From the NCBI GenBank assembly GCA_963791995.1, contig CAWBUQ010000004.1, forward strand, positions 186,001 to 250,000: a stretch of DNA of 64,000 nt, in the 5' to 3' direction. Positions 22,777 to 31,850 of the stretch are shown here, in pieces (within the stretch, counting starts at the first letter, position 1; each line of letters opens with the position of its first letter). The DNA comes from Bog-473 sp963791995 (GTDB lineage Bacteria > Actinomycetota > Acidimicrobiia > Acidimicrobiales > RAAP-2). The notes beneath the pieces were generated by a model. It was not told where the DNA came from, ran no database searches, and saw nothing but the letters and a program-made list of their open reading frames with translations. A program made the translations under genes and the position numbers.

Positions 22777-23973
22777 ATGGCAGATCTCATCCGCATGGGC
22801 GACGACGGCACGCTGGACGTCCCCGACGAGCCCATCATCCCCTTCATTGAGGGCGACGGCACCGGGGTCGACATCTGGCCCGCCGCCAAGCTGGTCCTCG
22901 ATGCCGCCGCCGCCAAGCACGGGCACAAGGTGGCCTGGAAGGAGGTGCTGGCGGGCCAGAAGGCCTTCGACGAGACGGGCAGCTGGCTGCCCGACGAGAC
23001 GGTCGAGACCTTCCGCAGCCACCTGATCGGGATCAAGGGCCCCCTGACCACGCCGATCGGCGGTGGTATCCGCTCGCTCAACGTCGCCCTGCGCCAGATC
23101 CTCGACCTCTACGTCTGCCTGCGCCCGGTGCGCTGGTTCACCGGTGTTCCCTCGCCGGTGGTCCACCCAGAGCTGGTGGACATGGTCATCTTCCGGGAGA
23201 ACACCGAAGACGTCTACGCCGGCTACGAGGTCCAGTCGGGCACGCCCGAGGCGGAGAAGCTGGCCGCCTACCTCCGAGAAGAAATGGGGTGGCCCATCCG
23301 GGAGGCGTCGGGCATCGGGATCAAGCCGATCTCCCCGATGGGCTCCAAGCGGCTCATCCGCGCCGCCATCACCTACGCCCTCGAACGCAAGCGCCGGTCG
23401 GTCACGCTGGTGCACAAGGGCAACATCCAGAAGTTCACCGAAGGTGCCTTTCGCGAGTGGGGCTACGAGCTGGTGCGCGAAGAGTTCGCTGACGTCGCCG
23501 TCGGGTGGGACGACTGCAACGGCGAGCCGGGCGACAAGCTCCTCGTGAAGGACACCATCGCCGACATCACGCTGCAGCAGGTGCTGACCCGTCCGTCGGA
23601 CTTCGACGTCATCGCCACGACCAACCTCAACGGGGACTACCTCTCCGACGCCCTGGCCGCCCAGGTCGGTGGGATCGGGATCGCCCCCGGGGCGAACATC
23701 AACTACGTGAGCGGCCACGGCATTTTCGAGGCAACCCACGGCACGGCACCGAAGTACGCCGGCCAGGACAAGGTGAACCCCGGCTCGGTCCTGCTCTCGG
23801 GCGTGCTCATGTTCGAGCACATCGGTTGGAACAACGCCGCCTCGGACATCGTGCACGCGCTCGAGGCCACCATTGCGGACAAGGTCGTCACCTACGACTT
23901 CGCCCGACTCATGGACGGTGCCACCGAAGTCAAGTGCTCCGAGTTCGCCGCGGCAATCGTGGACCGGCTCTGA
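22777..23973 (+). CDS. icd: NADP-dependent isocitrate dehydrogenase
   Basis: TCA cycle oxidative decarboxylation of isocitrate to 2-oxoglutarate. A 398-residue homodimeric (type I, E. coli-like) enzyme with F-I-E-G-D-G-T-G-V-D-I-W, the R-E-N-T-E-D-V-Y-A-G signature, T-N-L-N-G-D-Y-L-S-D-A with metal-binding Asp, and H-G-T-A-P-K-Y-A-G at the cofactor site. The ATG at 22777 has no strong ribosome-binding site. The gene is intact and 82 bases before mdh. Confidence 0.96.
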   Translation: MADLIRMGDDGTLDVPDEPIIPFIEGDGTGVDIWPAAKLVLDAAAAKHGHKVAWKEVLAGQKAFDETGSWLPDETVETFRSHLIGIKGPLTTPIGGGIRSLNVALRQILDLYVCLRPVRWFTGVPSPVVHPELVDMVIFRENTEDVYAGYEVQSGTPEAEKLAAYLREEMGWPIREASGIGIKPISPMGSKRLIRAAITYALERKRRSVTLVHKGNIQKFTEGAFREWGYELVREEFADVAVGWDDCNGEPGDKLLVKDTIADITLQQVLTRPSDFDVIATTNLNGDYLSDALAAQVGGIGIAPGANINYVSGHGIFEATHGTAPKYAGQDKVNPGSVLLSGVLMFEHIGWNNAASDIVHALEATIADKVVTYDFARLMDGATEVKCSEFAAAIVDRL

Positions 23974-24055
23974 GTCGCGGCACGCATCCCACGCACCAGC
24001 GAGCAGTACCAACCCAGCTGTCGGAACAGTCGGAACCGTAGAAAAGGACAACGTC

Positions 24056-25051
24056 ATGGCAAAGCCTCCCGTTCACGTCACCGTCACCGGCGCCGGGGGT
24101 CAGATCGGCTACTCCCTTCTCTTTCGCATCGCCTCGGGCCAGTTGCTCGGTGAGGACCAGCCGATCGTGCTGCGTCTTCTCGAGATCGAGCCGGCCATGA
24201 AAGTGCTCGAGGGCGTGTGCATGGAGATCGACGACGGTGCCTTCCCGCTCGTGCACGACATCGTGGCCACCTCGGACCTCAAGACGGCCTTCGACGGCAC
24301 GTCGTGGGCGCTGCTGGTCGGCTCCATTCCCCGCAAGGCGGGGATGGAGCGGGGCGACCTCCTGAGCGTGAACGGCGGCATCTTCAAGCCACAGGGCCGC
24401 GCCATCGCCGAACACGCCGCCTCCGACGTCCGGATCCTCGTGGTCGGGAACCCCTGTAACACCAATTGCCCGATTGCCCGCTCCAATGCGCCCGAGGTGC
24501 CCGCCGACCGTTGGTTCGCCATGACCCGCCTCGACGAGAACCGGGCCAAGGCGCAGCTCGCGCGCAAGGCCGGCGTGCTGGTCGGCGAAGTCTCCAACGT
24601 GGCCATCTGGGGCAACCACTCGGCCACCCAGTTCCCCGATTTCGCCAACGCCCGCATCAGCGGCACGCCGGCGACCGACGTGATCACCGACGAAGAATGG
24701 CTACGGGGCGAGTTCATCACGACGGTCCAAAAGCGCGGAGCCGCCATCATCGACGCGCGCGGTTCCTCATCGGCCGCATCGGCCGCGGCCGCAGCCATCG
24801 ACACCGTGGTGAGCCTGCGCACGGCCACCCCGAAGGGCGACTGCTTCTCGGTCGCGGTGGCGAGCGATGGCCAGTACGGCGCACCCGAGGGACTCCAGTT
24901 CGGCTTCCCGGTGTCCGCAGACGGGAAGGGTGGCTGGTCGGTCGTGGAGGGCTTCACCCACGACGATTTCGCCACGGAGCGCATCACGGTGACGACCGAC
25001 GAGCTGCTGGCCGAGCGTAAGGACGTCTTGGACCTGGGCCTCGTCGGCTGA
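24056..25051 (+). CDS. mdh: Malate dehydrogenase
   Basis: Oxidises malate to oxaloacetate with NAD(P). 331 residues of the actinobacterial/cytosolic-type family. NAD site G-A-G-G-Q-I-G-Y-S-L-L-F at the N-terminus, G-N-P-C-N-T-N, substrate and catalytic motif T-R-L-D-E-N-R-A-K and the proton relay His in W-G-N-H-S-A-T-Q. Downstream of icd in the same direction, so two TCA enzymes are probably co-expressed. A ribosome-binding site GAAAAGGA precedes the ATG. Confidence 0.96.
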   Translation: MAKPPVHVTVTGAGGQIGYSLLFRIASGQLLGEDQPIVLRLLEIEPAMKVLEGVCMEIDDGAFPLVHDIVATSDLKTAFDGTSWALLVGSIPRKAGMERGDLLSVNGGIFKPQGRAIAEHAASDVRILVVGNPCNTNCPIARSNAPEVPADRWFAMTRLDENRAKAQLARKAGVLVGEVSNVAIWGNHSATQFPDFANARISGTPATDVITDEEWLRGEFITTVQKRGAAIIDARGSSSAASAAAAAIDTVVSLRTATPKGDCFSVAVASDGQYGAPEGLQFGFPVSADGKGGWSVVEGFTHDDFATERITVTTDELLAERKDVLDLGLVG

Positions 25052-25181
25052 ACCTGGCGGTCCCTGACCCCACCTGACCCCCGCTCCCGCACACGGTCGG
25101 TGCGGATGCACCAACGTCACGTCACGGGCTGTTCGCGTCCGTGAAACGACGGGGAAACACAGGACTGTCACCCTGGGCACT

Positions 25182-26776
25182 GTGGGAGACCTCTTCGACG
25201 ACTACGGCGCGTCGGCCCGTGGACTGAGCGAGGCCGCCTTCGACGAGATGGTCAGCCGTCAGGGTGAGGCCCGGCTGCCCTACGCGGCGGTCGCGTCCTC
25301 CCTGGCCCAGATGGGACCCGACGACGTTTCCTCCCGTGCCTCCCGCCTCGCCCGTGCCTTCATGGACCAGGGTGTGACCTTCGACCTCGACGGCGAGGAG
25401 CGCCCCTTTCCTCTCGACGTCGTGCCGCGGATCTTTCCCGCCGACGAGTGGACGCGGGTGTCCCGCGGCGTCGAGCAACGCGTGCGGGCTCTTGAGCTCT
25501 TCCTCGCCGACGTCTACGGCTCGGCCCGCATCGTGAGCGACGGTCTGATCCCGCACGACGTGATCACCAGCTTCTCCCGGCTTTGTGCGGGCGGCCTACG
25601 GGTACGCGTCGCCCAACGACGTGCGGATCCACGTGGCGGGGATCGACGTCGTGCGGGACGAGGAAGGCGAATTCCGTGTGCTCGAGGACAATCTCCGGAG
25701 TCCGTCGGGGGTGAGCTACGTGCTGGCCAACCGGGCTGCCATGGCGCGGGTCTTGCCCGAGCTCTTCTGGGGTCAGCCCATTCAGATGGTCAACGACTAT
25801 CCCGCCCGCCTCATCAATGCGCTGCGCCGTGCCGCGCCGGCGTCGGTCCAGGAACCGACGGTCGTGGTAATGACGCCCGGTGTGCACAACTCGGCGTTCT
25901 ACGAGCATGCGCTCCTGGCCCGGCTCATGGGCGTGCACCTGGTCGAAGGCCGAGATCTCGTGTGCCACGGCACCGACGTCTTTCTGAGGACCACCGAGGG
26001 GGAGGTACCCGTCCACGTCATCTACCGGAGAATCGACGACGAGTACCTCGATCCGCTGCAGTTCCGGCCCGAGTCGTTGGTGGGGTGTCCCGGGTTGGTG
26101 AACGCGGCACGCGCCGGTCGTGTCACCGTCGCCAACGCGGTCGGGAACGGGGTTGCCGACGACAAGCTGGTCTACACGTACGTGCCCGCGATGATCCGCT
26201 ACTACCTCGGCGAGGACCCAATCTTGGAGAACGTCGAGACGATGCACCTGGTCGACGCCGCGACCCGGAAGGACGCGCTGGCGTGCCGTGGCGACCTCGT
26301 GTTCAAGCGGGTCGACGGATCGGGCGGGAAGGGGCTGGTGATCGGGCCGACGGCGACAGGGACCGAGCTCGACGAGCTGGCGCTCGAGGTCGAAGCCGAT
26401 CCCCGGTGTTGGATCGCCCAACGCCTCGTCGCGCTGTCCACCTCTCCCACCTGGGTCGACGATGCCATGGTGCGCCGGCACGTCGACCTCCGCCCCTTCG
26501 CGGTCAACGACGGGGACAACATCTGGGTCCTGCCCGGCGGGCTCACGCGCGTCGCGCTCCGAGAAGGCGGCCTGGTCGTGAACTCGAGTCAGGGGGGTGG
26601 CTCGAAGGACACCTGGGTCATCGGCGGGGGCCTCTCCACGCCACTGCTCCCTCCCCGCCAGATGGCGGCACCACTGGCGGGACCGCCACAAGACGTGGGC
26701 CCCGTCGGTGACGCCGAGCTCGGCGTGCAACACAACAACAACAACAACAACTTCGACAGCGGGCGGGGTCATCGTG
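25182..26776 (+). CDS. Circularly permuted ATP-grasp protein (DUF404/DUF407 type), one clear frameshift and an uncertain end
   Basis: Likely an ATP-dependent peptide-bond-forming enzyme acting with the alpha-E and transglutaminase proteins that follow. The N-terminal part from GTG 25182 (G-D-L-F-D-D-Y onward) joins the main part (R-A-A-Y-G-Y-A-S-P-N-D) after one extra base near 25583. Main motifs are V-L-E-D-N-L-R-S-P-S-G-V-S-Y, G-H-N-type P-G-V-H-N-S-A-F-Y-E-H, F-K-R-V-D-G-S-G-G-K-G and Q-G-G-G-S-K-D-T-W-V. Near the C-terminus an (AAC)6 tract encodes poly-Asn. The current frame runs on to 27048, inside the next gene. The natural stop is probably the TGA overlapping the GTG at 26774, which needs a second correction. 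Confidence 0.85.
26734..26751 (+). repeat. (AAC)6 trinucleotide repeat
   Basis: Six AAC units encoding poly-Asn near the end of the ATP-grasp gene, about 20 bases before the alpha-E start. A/C-rich microsatellites are rare in this GC-rich sequence. Confidence 0.9.
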
Positions 26777-27715
26777 ACGCGGGCGCTGCTCAGCCGTGTC
26801 GCCGAGTCGATCTTCTGGGTCGGGCGATACGTCGAGCGCGCCGAGGGCACGGCGCGGATCCTCGACGTCTCGGTGTATCAGGCGCTCGAGCAGAGCGACG
26901 TCGAGGGATCGCATGCCGCCCGACGGTTGCTCGCTGTCATGGGGCTGCCCGAAAGCGGGACCGAGACGTTGCGGCAGGCGACCGAACGGCTGGCGACCGA
27001 CCCGCACAGCCGGTCGTCCATCGCCGGCGCATTGGCGGCCGCCCGTGAGAACACTCGAGCCGTGCGCCATGTGGTCCCGGTGGAGTTCTGGGAACACATC
27101 AACGCCACGTGGTCGGAGCTGCCCTTCCAGTGGGTCGCCGGGCAGCGAGCCGGCCCGGCGTCGTACCTCTCTTTCGTCAAGACGCAGTGCGCAGGGATGA
27201 TGGGACTGGCGGACACGATGATGAGTCGCGACCAGACGTGGCTCTTCTTCACGCTCGGTCGCTGTCTCGAACGCACCGATGTCGTGGCTCGGCAACTGGC
27301 CACCGTCGCCTTCGACGAGGTGTTCGACAGCGGGCTGGTGATGTTGCTCCGCTCGTGTGGTGGCTACGAGCCGTACCTGCGCCTTTCCCAGGGCGTGGTG
27401 GAACCCGGGCGCGTGCTCGACTTCCTCCTTCGTGACCGCCTGTTCCCGCGTTCGGCGTTCGCCTCTCTGACCCTGGCAGAGGAATGCCTGGACCAGATCA
27501 ACGCGGGGCACGAGGGAGCATGGGACGACGCACGGGGGCTCATCGGCCTGGCTCGGGCAGAGCTCGAGTACTCGGCACCGGCAACCCTGGCCCGTGGGCT
27601 CGAGGCCCGTCTGGAGCGCCTCCAGACGGCGATCTCGTCGGTCAGCGACGCGGTCACGCGCCGGTACTTCGCCCAGGACCTCCCCGTGCAGTGGCGCCAG
27701 GGGGTGGGTGCATGA
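26774..27715 (+). CDS. Alpha-E domain protein (DUF403)
   Basis: A 313-residue all-helical protein of the alpha-E superfamily, always found beside circularly permuted ATP-grasp and transglutaminase genes. It starts with L-L-S-R-V-A-E-S-I-F-W-V-G-R-Y-V-E-R-A-E, the family hallmark, and has a second R-C-L-E-R-T-D motif at mid length. The biochemical role is not established; the family is predicted to serve a peptide ligation or modification step. The start is GTG 26774, overlapping or abutting the ATP-grasp gene. Its stop overlaps the next ATG. Confidence 0.9.
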   Translation: MTRALLSRVAESIFWVGRYVERAEGTARILDVSVYQALEQSDVEGSHAARRLLAVMGLPESGTETLRQATERLATDPHSRSSIAGALAAARENTRAVRHVVPVEFWEHINATWSELPFQWVAGQRAGPASYLSFVKTQCAGMMGLADTMMSRDQTWLFFTLGRCLERTDVVARQLATVAFDEVFDSGLVMLLRSCGGYEPYLRLSQGVVEPGRVLDFLLRDRLFPRSAFASLTLAEECLDQINAGHEGAWDDARGLIGLARAELEYSAPATLARGLEARLERLQTAISSVSDAVTRRYFAQDLPVQWRQGVGA

Positions 27716-28554
27716 GCCGGGCCGACGGCTGGCGGCTCCGTGTGTCGCACGAGACGCGCTTTGCCTACGGCGGCCCCGCACGGGCGTCCTACAACGAGGT
27801 GCGCCTCACCCCCAGGTCCGAGGTGCATCAGACGGCACTCGAGACACGCATCGTCACGGTGCCGCCGGCCCCCCAGTACTCCTACATCGACTACTGGGGC
27901 ACGCACGTCGTGGCGTTCAACGTGGACCGTAATCACGACGCACTGAGCATCACCGGCACCGCGCTGGTCGACACCGAGCCCGCTGACCAACCCGAAGACT
28001 GCGCCTGGTCCGACGTCGACGATGCCTCACACACCATGGCGGATCACCTGTCTCACAACCTCTACACCAACCCGGGTATCGAGCTCGAGCAGCTCGCGAC
28101 CCGGCTGCGGGCGGCGCGCCCCCTCACGACAGCCCGCCGCATCGTCGCCACCGCCCACGGCGCGCTGCGCTACGCGCGCGGTGTGACGACGGTCCACACG
28201 TCGGCGAACGAGGCATTCGCCGACGGGGCGGGCGTCTGCCAGGACTTCGCCCACCTGTGCCTCTCACTGGCCCGAACAGCGGGCCTGCCGTCGCGCTATG
28301 TCTCGGGCTACTTCCATCCCGACGCCGACGCCACTGTCGGCGAGGAGATCACGGCGCAGAGTCACGCGTGGGTCGAGTTCTGGACGGGCGCTTGGTGGGG
28401 CTATGACCCGACGAACGACTGTCCCGTCGGGACTGGGCATGTCGCGGTGGGCCGTGGCCGGGACTATGCGGACGTGCCCCCGGTCAAGGGCATTTACGCC
28501 GGCAACGCCGAGAACACCATGCGGGTGGTCGTCCGCATGACGAGGATGCAGTGA
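27712..28554 (+). CDS. Transglutaminase-like cysteine peptidase family protein
   Basis: 280 residues. The N-terminal beta domain (Bact_transglu_N type: V-S-H-E-T-R-F-A-Y, Y-N-E-V-R-L-T-P) is followed by the papain-like core. Catalytic Cys lies in G-A-G-V-C-Q-D-F-A-H, His in Q-S-H-A-W-V-E-F and Asp in W-G-Y-D-P-T-N-D. It could cleave or form amide bonds in the product of the ATP-grasp partner. ATGA overlap with the alpha-E gene shows translational coupling. The gene is intact. Confidence 0.92.
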   Translation: MSRADGWRLRVSHETRFAYGGPARASYNEVRLTPRSEVHQTALETRIVTVPPAPQYSYIDYWGTHVVAFNVDRNHDALSITGTALVDTEPADQPEDCAWSDVDDASHTMADHLSHNLYTNPGIELEQLATRLRAARPLTTARRIVATAHGALRYARGVTTVHTSANEAFADGAGVCQDFAHLCLSLARTAGLPSRYVSGYFHPDADATVGEEITAQSHAWVEFWTGAWWGYDPTNDCPVGTGHVAVGRGRDYADVPPVKGIYAGNAENTMRVVVRMTRMQ

Positions 28555-28569
28555 GATGAGTGGTGCGCC

Positions 28570-29232
28570 GTGCTGACCCGGATGCGCATCTGGCTCCCCG
28601 ACGCCCCGGGTGTCCTCGGGGCGGTCGCCGCCGAGATCGGTGCGGTCCAGGGCAACGTCGTGGGCCTCGAGGTGCTCGAACGCGACGCCGGCGTGGCCGT
28701 CGACGAGCTGGTGGTCGAGTTGCCCGACGAGGCCGGGATCGTCGACGCGGTGTGCCGCGGCATTCGCGCCGTTCCGGGTGCGGGCGTCGAGGACGTGACC
28801 GAGCTCCTCGGCGAGGCCCACGACCGCGAGGACACGGTGCTGGCAGCGGCGGCGGCCATCTTGCAGGCGGCCACGCCGACCGCCGCCATGAACGCGCTGA
28901 CAGGCCATCTCCTGGGATTGTTCGGGCTGACGTGGCTGGCCGTGGCCGACGACGCCCTCGAGGGCTTCACGGAGGTGCACGGTGATGTGCCGCCGGTGCG
29001 CTGGGTCGCCGCGTTCGCGCACGGTGCGCGCAGCGGGTCCGACCCGGCGAAGGACACCACCGGATCGGGAGTCTTCGTCGAGCCACTGCCCGAGACCGGG
29101 CTGACGGTGTGTGGCGGGCGGCCCGCCCCCATCCGCCAGCGTGAGCGCCAGGAGATCGCCCTCCTCGTCATGGTGGCGGCGCGGTTCATGGACGCGCTGG
29201 GCGGGCGCGAGCACCTGGGGACGACGGCCTGA
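28570..29232 (+). CDS. ACT-domain protein, probable amino-acid sensor
   Basis: 220 residues. The first 75 form an ACT-like domain (M-R-I-W-L-P-D-A-P-G-V-L-G-A-V-A-A-E-I-G), usually binding an amino acid. The remainder is an Ala-rich domain with no recognised motif, perhaps GAF-like. It begins 15 bases after the transglutaminase stop in the same direction, so it may belong to that operon. The start is GTG 28570 or ATG 28582. Confidence 0.75.
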   Translation: MLTRMRIWLPDAPGVLGAVAAEIGAVQGNVVGLEVLERDAGVAVDELVVELPDEAGIVDAVCRGIRAVPGAGVEDVTELLGEAHDREDTVLAAAAAILQAATPTAAMNALTGHLLGLFGLTWLAVADDALEGFTEVHGDVPPVRWVAAFAHGARSGSDPAKDTTGSGVFVEPLPETGLTVCGGRPAPIRQRERQEIALLVMVAARFMDALGGREHLGTTA

Positions 29233-29270
29233 CGCCGGTCGGCGCGAGCCCGGCCCGGTAGGGTCCGGGC

Positions 29271-30332
29271 ATGTTGCGCATCGGCTTCGCCGGCGCCGGT
29301 CTCATCGCCTGGGCCCACGCGCTCGGGATCAAGGCGATGATCGACGGAGGCGTCCTGAATGCGTCCATCGTCGCGGTCCACGATCAGCGCGAGGGGCGGG
29401 CCCGCGCCTTCGCCGACACGGTGGGCGCGGCAGACGCCGTCGTGCTCGGCGACGCCGGCGAGGTGGCGCAACGCTGCGATGCCCTCTGGGTCTGCACGCC
29501 GACGTCAGCGCACCGTGCTGCGGTGGACGCGGCGCTTACTGCGGGAACGGCCGTCTTCTGCGAGAAGCCGTTGGACCGTGACCTGGCCTGCGCCCAGTCC
29601 CTCGTCGACTCCGTGGCCGGCTCGGGCGTGGCGGGCCAGTGCGGCCTGGTCTTGCGCAGCGCGCCGGTGTTCCGGAGCCTGCGGGACCTCGTGCAGGGTG
29701 GCACGCTCGGCGAGCCGATGGCCGCCTTGTTCCGCGACGACCAGTACTTTCCGATCCGGGGCACCTACGCCTCGGAATGGCGAGCAGACGTGGAACAGGC
29801 GGGCGGCGGGTGCCTGATCGAGCACTCCATCCACGACGTTGACATCCTGCGCTTCTGTTTCGGCGAGGTCGACTCGCTGGCGGCCCGCATCGCGAATCAC
29901 GCCGGGCACGACGGAGTGGAGGATGTGGCGTCGCTCTCCTTGACCTTCACGTCGGGCCTCGAGGCGCACCTGACCAGCGTCTGGCACGACATCTTGAGCA
30001 GGGGGTCGACACGGCGGATCGAGCTCTTCTGTCGCGAGGGCATGGTGTGGTTGGACGACGAGTTCCGAGGGCCGCTGCACCTCCAGACGAGCCGCGGGAC
30101 CGAAGTCCGGGCCTGCCCGTCGCCGCAATGGGTTGACGACCTGCCGCTGGCCGACGATGAGGTCGGGTTGGCGGTCAGGGCTTATGTGGAGGCCGACCGG
30201 GGATTTGCCGATGCCGTCGTCGCGGGGCGGGATCCCGAGCCGGGGCTCGACGTCGCGCTCGAGGCCCACCGGCTGGTCGATGCCGCCTACCGTTCGGCTG
30301 CGGCCGGCGGCACCCGCGTCAATCTGGGTTGA
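29271..30332 (+). CDS. Gfo/Idh/MocA family oxidoreductase
   Basis: A 353-residue NAD(P)-dependent dehydrogenase of sugars or related polyols. N-terminal Rossmann motif G-F-A-G-A-G-L-I-A, then V-C-T-P-T-S-A-H and the C-E-K-P-L motif with the catalytic Lys. The second domain has G-G-G-C-L-I-E-H-S-I-H-D-V-D, with the usual H-x-x-D pair. Substrate unknown. Last gene of the rightward run; a long hairpin follows at 30351. Confidence 0.92.
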   Translation: MLRIGFAGAGLIAWAHALGIKAMIDGGVLNASIVAVHDQREGRARAFADTVGAADAVVLGDAGEVAQRCDALWVCTPTSAHRAAVDAALTAGTAVFCEKPLDRDLACAQSLVDSVAGSGVAGQCGLVLRSAPVFRSLRDLVQGGTLGEPMAALFRDDQYFPIRGTYASEWRADVEQAGGGCLIEHSIHDVDILRFCFGEVDSLAARIANHAGHDGVEDVASLSLTFTSGLEAHLTSVWHDILSRGSTRRIELFCREGMVWLDDEFRGPLHLQTSRGTEVRACPSPQWVDDLPLADDEVGLAVRAYVEADRGFADAVVAGRDPEPGLDVALEAHRLVDAAYRSAAAGGTRVNLG

Positions 30333-30350
30333 GCGCGACGGGACCCACCC

Positions 30351-30392
30351 GACTCGAGGATGAATTCAACCTGGCCGCCTCATCCTCGAGTC
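30351..30392 (+). terminator. Long hairpin after the oxidoreductase gene
   Basis: A perfect 13-bp inverted repeat (GACTCGAGGATGA with TCATCCTCGAGTC) separated by 16 bases, starting 18 bases behind the stop. No T-run follows. Likely a transcription terminator. Confidence 0.65.
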
Positions 30393-30454
30393 GTAGGAAA
30401 TCACCCGATCCGGCCCCTCACCAGCGGTGACGTTCCCGCGGCGCGCTGCCCGCA

Positions 30455-30469
30455 ACGGGCGAAGCCCGT
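30455..30469 (+). terminator. Short hairpin before the membrane protein gene
   Basis: ACGGGC-GAA-GCCCGT, a tight 6-bp stem with a 3-base loop, 18 bases upstream of the ATG at 30488. It could be a terminator element or a structured leader; no direct evidence for either. Confidence 0.35.
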
Positions 30470-30487
30470 GGCTACCATCATCGCCAG

Positions 30488-31278
30488 ATGCGTTCCCTGC
30501 TCCGTGTGTTCAGCCAGCAGCCGCTGGCCGCCAAGGTGCCCGAGGTCACCGCGTTGTTCTGGGCGATCAAGATCTCCACTACCGCGGCGGGTGAGGCGAT
30601 CTCTGACATGTTCGTCAACAACAAGGAGCTCGGCGTCGTCGTCGAGGTCTCCATGTTCGCGGTCGCTCTGGTCCTCCAGTTCGCCTCACGGCGGTACTCG
30701 GCCATTCCGTACTGGTTCCTCGCGTTGGCCATCGCGACGGCGGGGACCGGGGTGGCCGACACCATGCACCTCGTCATCGGCCTGTCCTACGCGGTGACCA
30801 CGTTGTTCTGGATGGCCGTGCTCGCTGCCGTCTTCGTCCTGTGGGACGCGCAGCGAGCACACGCTCGACATCCACTCCATCACCACGAGCCGGCGCGAAA
30901 AGTTCTACTGGTGTGTCGTCTTCGCCACCTTCGCGCTGGGCACCGCGCTCGGGGACTTCGCGGCCTCGACGCTCGGCCTCGGCTACCTCGCCTCGGCCTT
31001 CATCTTCACCGGGGTCATCCTCATCCCCTGGGCCGGCTGGAAGTTCCTCAAATGGAACGCCATCTTCTCCTTCTGGTTCGCCTACGTGATCACTCGTCCG
31101 GTCGGGGCCTCCTTCGCCGACTACTTCAGCAAGGGCCATGACCTCAGCGGCCTCGACGTGGGCGACTGGCAGACCGCGCTCGTGCTCACCTGCCATCGTG
31201 GCGATTTCGTCGGCTACACGGCCGTGAAGCCGCTACGACATCCAGGCACCGAGGCCCGAGCTCGCCGGGGGCACCTGA
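30488..31278 (+). CDS. COG4705-type membrane-anchored protein (two frameshifts)
   Basis: About 262 residues with roughly eight membrane segments after removing extra bases near 30850 and 31230. It starts V-P-E-V-T-A-L-F-W-A-I-K-I, with T-T-A-A-G-E-A-I-S-D as the first conserved loop. A repeat-like second half has F-Y-W-C-V-V-F-A-T-F-A-L-G-T-A-L-G-D. The last frame ends R-Y-D-I-Q-A-P-R-P-E-L at TGA 31276-31278. The two halves look like an internal duplication (T-A-x-G-x-x-x-x-D motifs). Related proteins are often described as manganese-efflux-like or unknown; no function assigned. Confidence 0.8.
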
Positions 31279-31336
31279 GCCCGCGAGCGGGGGATGCCGG
31301 CCCACCGGGCGCTGCGGCATCCCTAGAGTGCAGCCC

Positions 31337-31850
31337 ATGGACAACGCGACCCTCCTGCTCGAGCTCTTCGGGCGGATCGAGCCGCTGGCCGCCGAAGCCG
31401 TCGACGGCCTGTCGGCCGAGCAGCTGTGCCAGCCACCCGGGCCCGCTGCCAACACCATCGGATGGCTGGTGTGGCACCTCGCCCGGGTTCAGGACCATCA
31501 CGTGGCCGAGTTGCTCGGCACCGAGCAGGTCTGGGTGACGGGGGAGTGGGCCGCGCGGCGTCGGCCTCGCACCCGATCCGGCCAATACCGGGTACGGCCA
31601 CAGCGAGGACGACGTGCGCGCCGTGCAGCCCGACAGTCCCGAGGCCTTGCTCGGTTATCTGCGCGAGGTCGGCGCCCGCACCAATTCCATGCTGGCCGAG
31701 GTGGGACCCGACGATCTCGATCGCGTCGTGGACCGCCGTTGGGAGCCCCCGGTCACCTTGGGAGTCCGTCTGGTGAGCGTCGCCGACGACTGCCTTCAGC
31801 ACGTCGGCCAGGCCGCCTACGTGCGGGGACTGCTCGGCTATTGGCACTGA
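31337..31850 (+). CDS. DinB/DUF664-like four-helix protein (one frameshift)
   Basis: 170 residues after removing an extra base near 31560. The motif I-G-W-L-V-W-H-L-A-R-V-Q-D-H-H lies near residue 40, with His residues typical of the metal site. The later H-V-G-Q-A-A-Y-V-R-G matches the third metal His of DinB/YfiT-type thiol-dependent transferases. In actinobacteria many of these use mycothiol. Tail-to-tail overlap of 13 bases with the GNAT gene. Confidence 0.82.
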
